Shown piece after piece: positions 6,399-8,992 of a DNA stretch of 8,992 bases. Source of the stretch: Candidatus Pelearchaeum sp. (GTDB lineage: Archaea; Thermoproteota; Nitrososphaeria_A; Caldarchaeales; Caldarchaeaceae). The notes beneath the pieces are model-generated. The model worked only from the letters and a program-made list of their open reading frames with translations. It was not told where the DNA came from and ran no database searches. The stretch lies in contig WAQC01000027.1 in NCBI GenBank assembly GCA_015520425.1, positions 1 to 8,992 on the forward strand. Direction: 5' to 3'. Each line of letters begins with the position of its first letter. The first letter of the stretch is position 1. Made by a program: the position numbers and the translations under genes.

Positions 6399-7151
6399 CT
6401 AGACTTCAAAACGCTCAACCTCCTTATACCATTTCTTATGCGTCCCTATCTTTGCGCGGAGCTTCCAGCCCATAGTCTTCGGATAGTTCTCAATAGCGTC
6501 AATTAGTCTGTCAATCTTATCATAAACCACCTTCCAGCGTTCTTCGGGCATCTCAACTATCTTCGGCGCAAGCTCCTTAACCTTCCTCAGGTTTGTTACG
6601 ACGGTGTAGTAGAAGCCCCAGTCATCCGCTAAGACGCTGGATATGCGCTCCACGTTTATCTTATCGTTATCGTCGCTGCCCAGCTCATGCTCTAGGAGTA
6701 GGACAACTATATCCTTTAGGTCGTTTTCGGTGAGCTGGACTATCTGAACCTTTTGTAGGAGGAGCTCTGCTAGTGGTATTGTGGGGAAGTCCATCTCAAG
6801 CCTGTTGCGGAAGTCTATTGTGTGGTTCATCTGGAGCTTGTCAAAGAATATGTCAAAGACAAACTCTCCTTTGTAGAAGATTTCGCGGTATGAGTATGCT
6901 GCTGTGAGTGTGAGGGGGCGTTTCTTGAAGCCCTGCTCCGTGAGGAAGGAGTTTATCGCGTTCTTCTGCTTTCCGTAGGTTATGAGGTCTATGTCGTGGA
7001 TTACCCTGCCGAGAGCCCTGTGGAAGTCTGAGTACTTGTTGCAGTGGCATCTTATTCCAGCTCCTCCCAGTAGGCGGAGCGTCAGCCCGCGTTGCTGGGC
7101 TGCGTCTATGAGTCCCAGCGTCTCGTTTAGGATTCCGTCATCTCCCGCCAT
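6399..7151 (-). CDS. Predicted nucleotidyltransferase (pol-beta/MNT-like fold), function unknown
   Basis: The N-terminal half fits a minimal nucleotidyltransferase. LLGGAGIR (27-34) carries the Gly-Gly of the hG[GS] motif. HDIDLITYGKQ (52-62) carries the two metal-binding acids Asp53 and Asp55. FVFDIFFD (97-104) supplies the third acidic residue. All three positions are intact, so the protein is probably active. Residues 112-155 include RLEMDFPTIPLAELLLQKVQ and QLTENDLKDIVVLLLEHE. Together with DDWGFYYTVVTNL (176-188) and the end WKLRAKIGTHKKWY, these match a family I recall from Chloroflexi, Actinobacteria and archaea, with no known role. AbiEii-type toxins share the fold, but no partner antitoxin is visible. 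The start is ATG at 7151, with GAGTGGG a few bases upstream and AT-rich repeats at 7182-7206. The next gene downstream is the two-helix membrane protein. Confidence 0.78.
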   Translation of the reverse strand: MAGDDGILNETLGLIDAAQQRGLTLRLLGGAGIRCHCNKYSDFHRALGRVIHDIDLITYGKQKNAINSFLTEQGFKKRPLTLTAAYSYREIFYKGEFVFDIFFDKLQMNHTIDFRNRLEMDFPTIPLAELLLQKVQIVQLTENDLKDIVVLLLEHELGSDDNDKINVERISSVLADDWGFYYTVVTNLRKVKELAPKIVEMPEERWKVVYDKIDRLIDAIENYPKTMGWKLRAKIGTHKKWYKEVERFEV

Positions 7152-7181
7152 CGTCCCACTCAGCCATATACACAGCGCAAC

Positions 7182-7206
7182 GATAACTTATCAAATTTTT
7201 ATCAAA
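7182..7206 (-). promoter_or_regulatory. AT-rich promoter/operator candidate of the nucleotidyltransferase operon
   Basis: GATAACTTATC (7182-7192) is a palindrome with five-base arms. The word TTATCAAA occurs at 7188-7195 and again at 7199-7206, 11 bases (about one helical turn) apart. On the minus strand this gives TTTGATAA twice, then the palindrome, 31-55 bases before the ATG at 7151. It could be the TATA region, an operator, or both. Confidence 0.4.
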
Positions 7207-7210
7207 CAAG

Positions 7211-8248
7211 CTACCTACGCCTTCCTCCGATGGCCTCGCGCGCCACCACATCTATTACCCGCTTAACCCGCTGCGGCTGCTTGGCTATCGGAAGTATTGA
7301 GGGCGTCTTCAGGCCTGCTTCTATGTATTCTCTTATCCGCTCACCTATCTCGCGCGGCTTCCCATAGGCGGTGAAGTGTCTTAATGTTTCGTCGTCAACC
7401 TTGGCCGCTGCGGCGGCGAGCCCATCGCTCTGGAGCGTTGAGCGCACAGACTCGGCAAGCGCTTCATCAGCTTCCGAGGCTTTTAGATACTCTGGCGAGG
7501 CGTAGCTGAGCTCAAACGCTATGAACGACTTTAGTATGTGCTTCTCCGCTGCCGTCGGCTCTACGCTTGCGAGCAGGTAGGCTGTTATGTCTATGTCTTT
7601 GGCACTCCTCCCCGACTCTTCAGCTCCCTTGGCTACGTTTTCAACAACCATGTTCCTGACGTATGGGGCTGCGCATCCAGCGGTGAGGAGGACACCATCA
7701 CCCAAGCGCCCCGCGAGCTGGAGCATCCTAGGGCCTATGGCCGCGATGTAAATGGGAACGTTTCTGCGGCGTGGCTTGAACTCTCCCAGCGGCTCTAGGT
7801 AGGGGTTTGAGCCCAGCTTAACGCCCTTAACCTTGAAGACCTCGCCGTCAAAATCCACCTCACCACCAGCCAGAGCCTTCCTAATTATCTGAACACCCTC
7901 ACTAACCGCTTTGAGGGGCTTTGTGAATGCTATGCCCATCTGCTCTATAAGAGGCCCAACACCAGTCCCCAAAGCTAGGAACGCTCTGCCGCGCGTTGCC
8001 TCGTCAAGCGTTGCTATTGTCTCTGCTATTAGTATTGGGTGGCGTGTGTATGGGTTGATTATTCCTGTCCCGATTTTAATCTTCTTGGTGCGCGCTGCGC
8101 AGAAGCTCATCACCGTTACAGCGTCTCGTAGGAAATAGTCTTCCGCGAGCCATGCTGAGTGGAAGCCCCTGCGCTCCGCGTATCTAACTAGCTCCGCCAC
8201 AACGTCAGCGGAGAAGGGTGTGCCGCTAAAAGCTATACCCACGCGCAT
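7211..8248 (-). CDS. LLM-class (luciferase-like) F420-dependent oxidoreductase, Mer-like, paralogue 2
   Basis: A second TIM-barrel luciferase-like oxidoreductase of 345 residues, closer to Mer than its paralogue. Signatures: MRVGIAFSG; AERRGFHSAWLAEDYFLRD (24-42); KIKIGTGIINPYTRHP (56-71), almost the textbook Mer segment, with Gly62-Ile63 at the cis-peptide position used for F420 binding; ATLDEATRGRAFLALGTGVG (79-98); and AAIGPRMLQLAGRLGDGVLL, the later barrel signature. It should transfer hydride between F420 and an unknown substrate. Tetrahydromethanopterin is one option, but true Mer identity is not shown. The protein ends in a basic AREAIGGRRR. The ATG at 8248 is nine bases after the SnoaL-like stop, with GAAAGG just before it, so the two genes form one operon. 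The neighbouring divergent gene encodes a molybdenum hydroxylase, so a joint oxidation pathway is possible. Confidence 0.9.
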   Translation of the reverse strand: MRVGIAFSGTPFSADVVAELVRYAERRGFHSAWLAEDYFLRDAVTVMSFCAARTKKIKIGTGIINPYTRHPILIAETIATLDEATRGRAFLALGTGVGPLIEQMGIAFTKPLKAVSEGVQIIRKALAGGEVDFDGEVFKVKGVKLGSNPYLEPLGEFKPRRRNVPIYIAAIGPRMLQLAGRLGDGVLLTAGCAAPYVRNMVVENVAKGAEESGRSAKDIDITAYLLASVEPTAAEKHILKSFIAFELSYASPEYLKASEADEALAESVRSTLQSDGLAAAAAKVDDETLRHFTAYGKPREIGERIREYIEAGLKTPSILPIAKQPQRVKRVIDVVAREAIGGRRR

Positions 8249-8257
8249 AGCCTTTCT

Positions 8258-8659
8258 TCAACTCCCGCTGGGAACTATGCTGAAATGCTCATGAACCACG
8301 CGCCAGCCATCACTGGTCTTACGGAAAACCAGAGTGAATCTGGAAACACCAGATAGCTCCTGGCCCTCCAGCTTCGCCGACCACTCATCAACACCCGTAG
8401 CTACTGCGAAGCCATCAAAGACATCTACGCGTATGTCTTTTCGGTCTATCCTGAGCTCTTCCAACTTTCCTACAACCTCATTCACAAACCTCTTGAACGC
8501 CTGGCCGTCAATCCTGTGGTATGGTGGGTGGTCTTCAAAAGCCGTGAAGCGGGGGTCGTCTGCATCGTAGATGTGTAGTATCGTGTCTGCGTCGCGTCGT
8601 TTAAGTGCTTCAGGCACAGCTAAGACTCTGGATTTAATCTCATCAACAGGGCTGCTCAT
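8258..8659 (-). CDS. SnoaL/NTF2-like (DUF4440-type) domain protein
   Basis: A single cone-shaped alpha+beta barrel domain of 133 residues, the usual size for NTF2-like proteins. An N-terminal helix EIKSRVLAVPEALKRRDADT (7-26) leads into LHIYDADDPRFTAFEDHPPY. Later strands include VRVDVFDGF-like IRVDVFDGFAVATGVDEW and SRFTLVFRKTSDGWRVVHEH; the final 'W-x-V-V-H-E-H-F-S' is typical of SnoaL-like proteins. Such domains are isomerases, hydrolases, dimer scaffolds or ligand binders; the role here is unknown. I chose the ATG at 8659. A GTG at 8704 would add 15 residues, but the TATA-like GTATATAC at 8689-8696 lies inside that extension, about 33 bases before the ATG. The GTG also lacks a Shine-Dalgarno. 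This is the first gene of an operon with LLM2. Confidence 0.82.
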   Translation of the reverse strand: MSSPVDEIKSRVLAVPEALKRRDADTILHIYDADDPRFTAFEDHPPYHRIDGQAFKRFVNEVVGKLEELRIDRKDIRVDVFDGFAVATGVDEWSAKLEGQELSGVSRFTLVFRKTSDGWRVVHEHFSIVPSGS

Positions 8660-8798
8660 ATCAGCGTTTTGGGAAGACCGCTCTGCTCGTATATACCTTT
8701 TCACCTAAAGCAGGGGTTTCCTTTGAGTTATTTGGAAGGTTTATAAGAGTCGCTTAATGAAGTTTTGACGCTACACATAATCGTATAGGTGAAGGTAT
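8660..8798. promoter_or_regulatory. Divergent promoter region, SnoaL-LLM2 operon / molybdenum hydroxylase
   Basis: On the minus strand GTATATAC (8689-8696) is the likely TATA box of the SnoaL-LLM2 operon. On the plus strand GGTTTATAAG (8738-8747) is the likely box for the molybdenum hydroxylase, about 55 bases before its GTG, followed by GGTGAAGG (8789-8795) as Shine-Dalgarno. Between them, 8750-8784 holds sequences similar to two blocks at 2892-2924. Each is inverted compared with that site, and both sites carry GGTTTATAA on their left. Confidence 0.5.
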
Positions 8799-8992
8799 GT
8801 GTCAGCCCAACGTGCTGTTAGGCTTGACGGCCAGGCGCTAGTCACGGGCAAGGCGCAGTTTGGGACTGATGTTAGCATCCCAGGCATGCTTCATGGCAAG
8901 CTCGTGAGGAGCAGCTATGCTCATGCCAAGATTAGGAGTATTGACGTTAGTAAGGCCGCTTCCCTGCCTGGTGTTAAGGCTGTAATCACCGC
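8799..8992 (+). CDS. Xanthine dehydrogenase/CoxL-type molybdenum hydroxylase large subunit, 3' end cut off
   Basis: The first 64 codons of a molybdopterin-binding catalytic subunit of the xanthine oxidase/CO dehydrogenase/aldehyde oxidase family, normally about 750-800 residues. The visible part is the N-terminal a/b-hammerhead domain: VRLDGQALVTGKAQFGTDV, then PGMLHGKLVRSSYAHAKI, then RSIDVSKAASLPGVKAVIT. These are very typical of CoxL-like proteins. The start is GTG at 8799, because an in-frame TGA lies just upstream (8790-8792). GGTGAAGG is well placed as a ribosome site. An overlapping ATG at 8797 is out of frame and stops after 14 codons. The active-site motif that would separate CO dehydrogenase from aldehyde or xanthine enzymes is outside the window. 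In Sulfolobus, relatives oxidise glyceraldehyde in sugar breakdown, which could fit the KDG kinase about 8 kb away, but only loosely. Confidence 0.88.
   Translation, partial: MSAQRAVRLDGQALVTGKAQFGTDVSIPGMLHGKLVRSSYAHAKIRSIDVSKAASLPGVKAVIT

Noticed and set aside
6399..7151. AbiEii/MNT-type toxin of a toxin-antitoxin pair
   Set aside because: The fold is shared, but there is no small antitoxin or HEPN partner beside it. The middle and C-terminal motifs fit a separate uncharacterised family better.
7211..8248. True methylene-tetrahydromethanopterin reductase (mer)
   Set aside because: The cofactor loop is Mer-like, but LLM proteins with this loop are numerous in archaea. No methanopterin pathway gene is in the window, so I kept only the family call.
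8258..8704. GTG at 8704 as start of the SnoaL-like gene
   Set aside because: The extra 15 residues lie outside the domain, contain the likely TATA box (8689-8696), and have no ribosome site. The ATG at 8659 gives the normal domain length.
1..8992. Mobile elements, CRISPR arrays, tRNA or rRNA genes
   Set aside because: Reading both strands I found no transposase or integrase motifs, no regularly spaced repeats, and no cloverleaf-like stretch. Gene order and composition look like ordinary chromosome.

Overview
The window looks like a piece of chromosome from a thermophilic archaeon, most likely in the Thermoproteota/TACK group. Five things point there. TATA-like boxes lie about 25-50 bases upstream of several starts. 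Shine-Dalgarno sequences are few and weak. AGG/AGA (Arg) and ATA (Ile) codons are heavily used. Two luciferase-like proteins are of the coenzyme-F420 (Mer-like) type. The KDG kinase is closely like the Sulfolobus enzyme as I remember it. I cannot place it to genus. I see no tRNA, rRNA, CRISPR array, insertion sequence or phage gene. The longest stretch without a gene is the ~200-base divergent promoter region at 2825-3026.

Layout. (1) 1-690, plus: 3' three-quarters of a 2-keto-3-deoxygluconate/galactonate kinase of the branched Entner-Doudoroff route. (2) 693-1706, minus: a probable two-gene membrane operon. Its first gene encodes a small multi-helix protein and its second an apparent Sm/LSm-like domain joined to four membrane helices. 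(3) 1802-2824, minus: the first F420-type luciferase-like oxidoreductase (LLM1). It is divergent from (4) 3027-4610, plus, an APC-superfamily amino-acid permease. (5) 4679-5623, plus: a calcineurin-like metallophosphoesterase. (6) 5620-7151, minus: a predicted nucleotidyltransferase followed by a two-helix membrane protein of unknown function with an unclear start. (7) 7211-8659, minus: an operon of a SnoaL/NTF2-like protein and a second luciferase-like oxidoreductase (LLM2). (8) 8799 to the end, plus: the first 64 codons of a xanthine dehydrogenase/CoxL-type molybdenum hydroxylase large subunit, divergent from (7).

How the parts may fit together. Both LLM transcription units sit back to back with a metabolic gene: LLM1 with the permease, and SnoaL-LLM2 with the molybdenum hydroxylase. 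The two divergent regions share two short, similar sequence blocks, so joint control of uptake and oxidation of some small molecule is a reasonable but untested idea. The most interesting unexplained items are the LSm-like/transmembrane fusion, the nucleotidyltransferase plus membrane-protein pair, and the shared elements in the two promoter regions.
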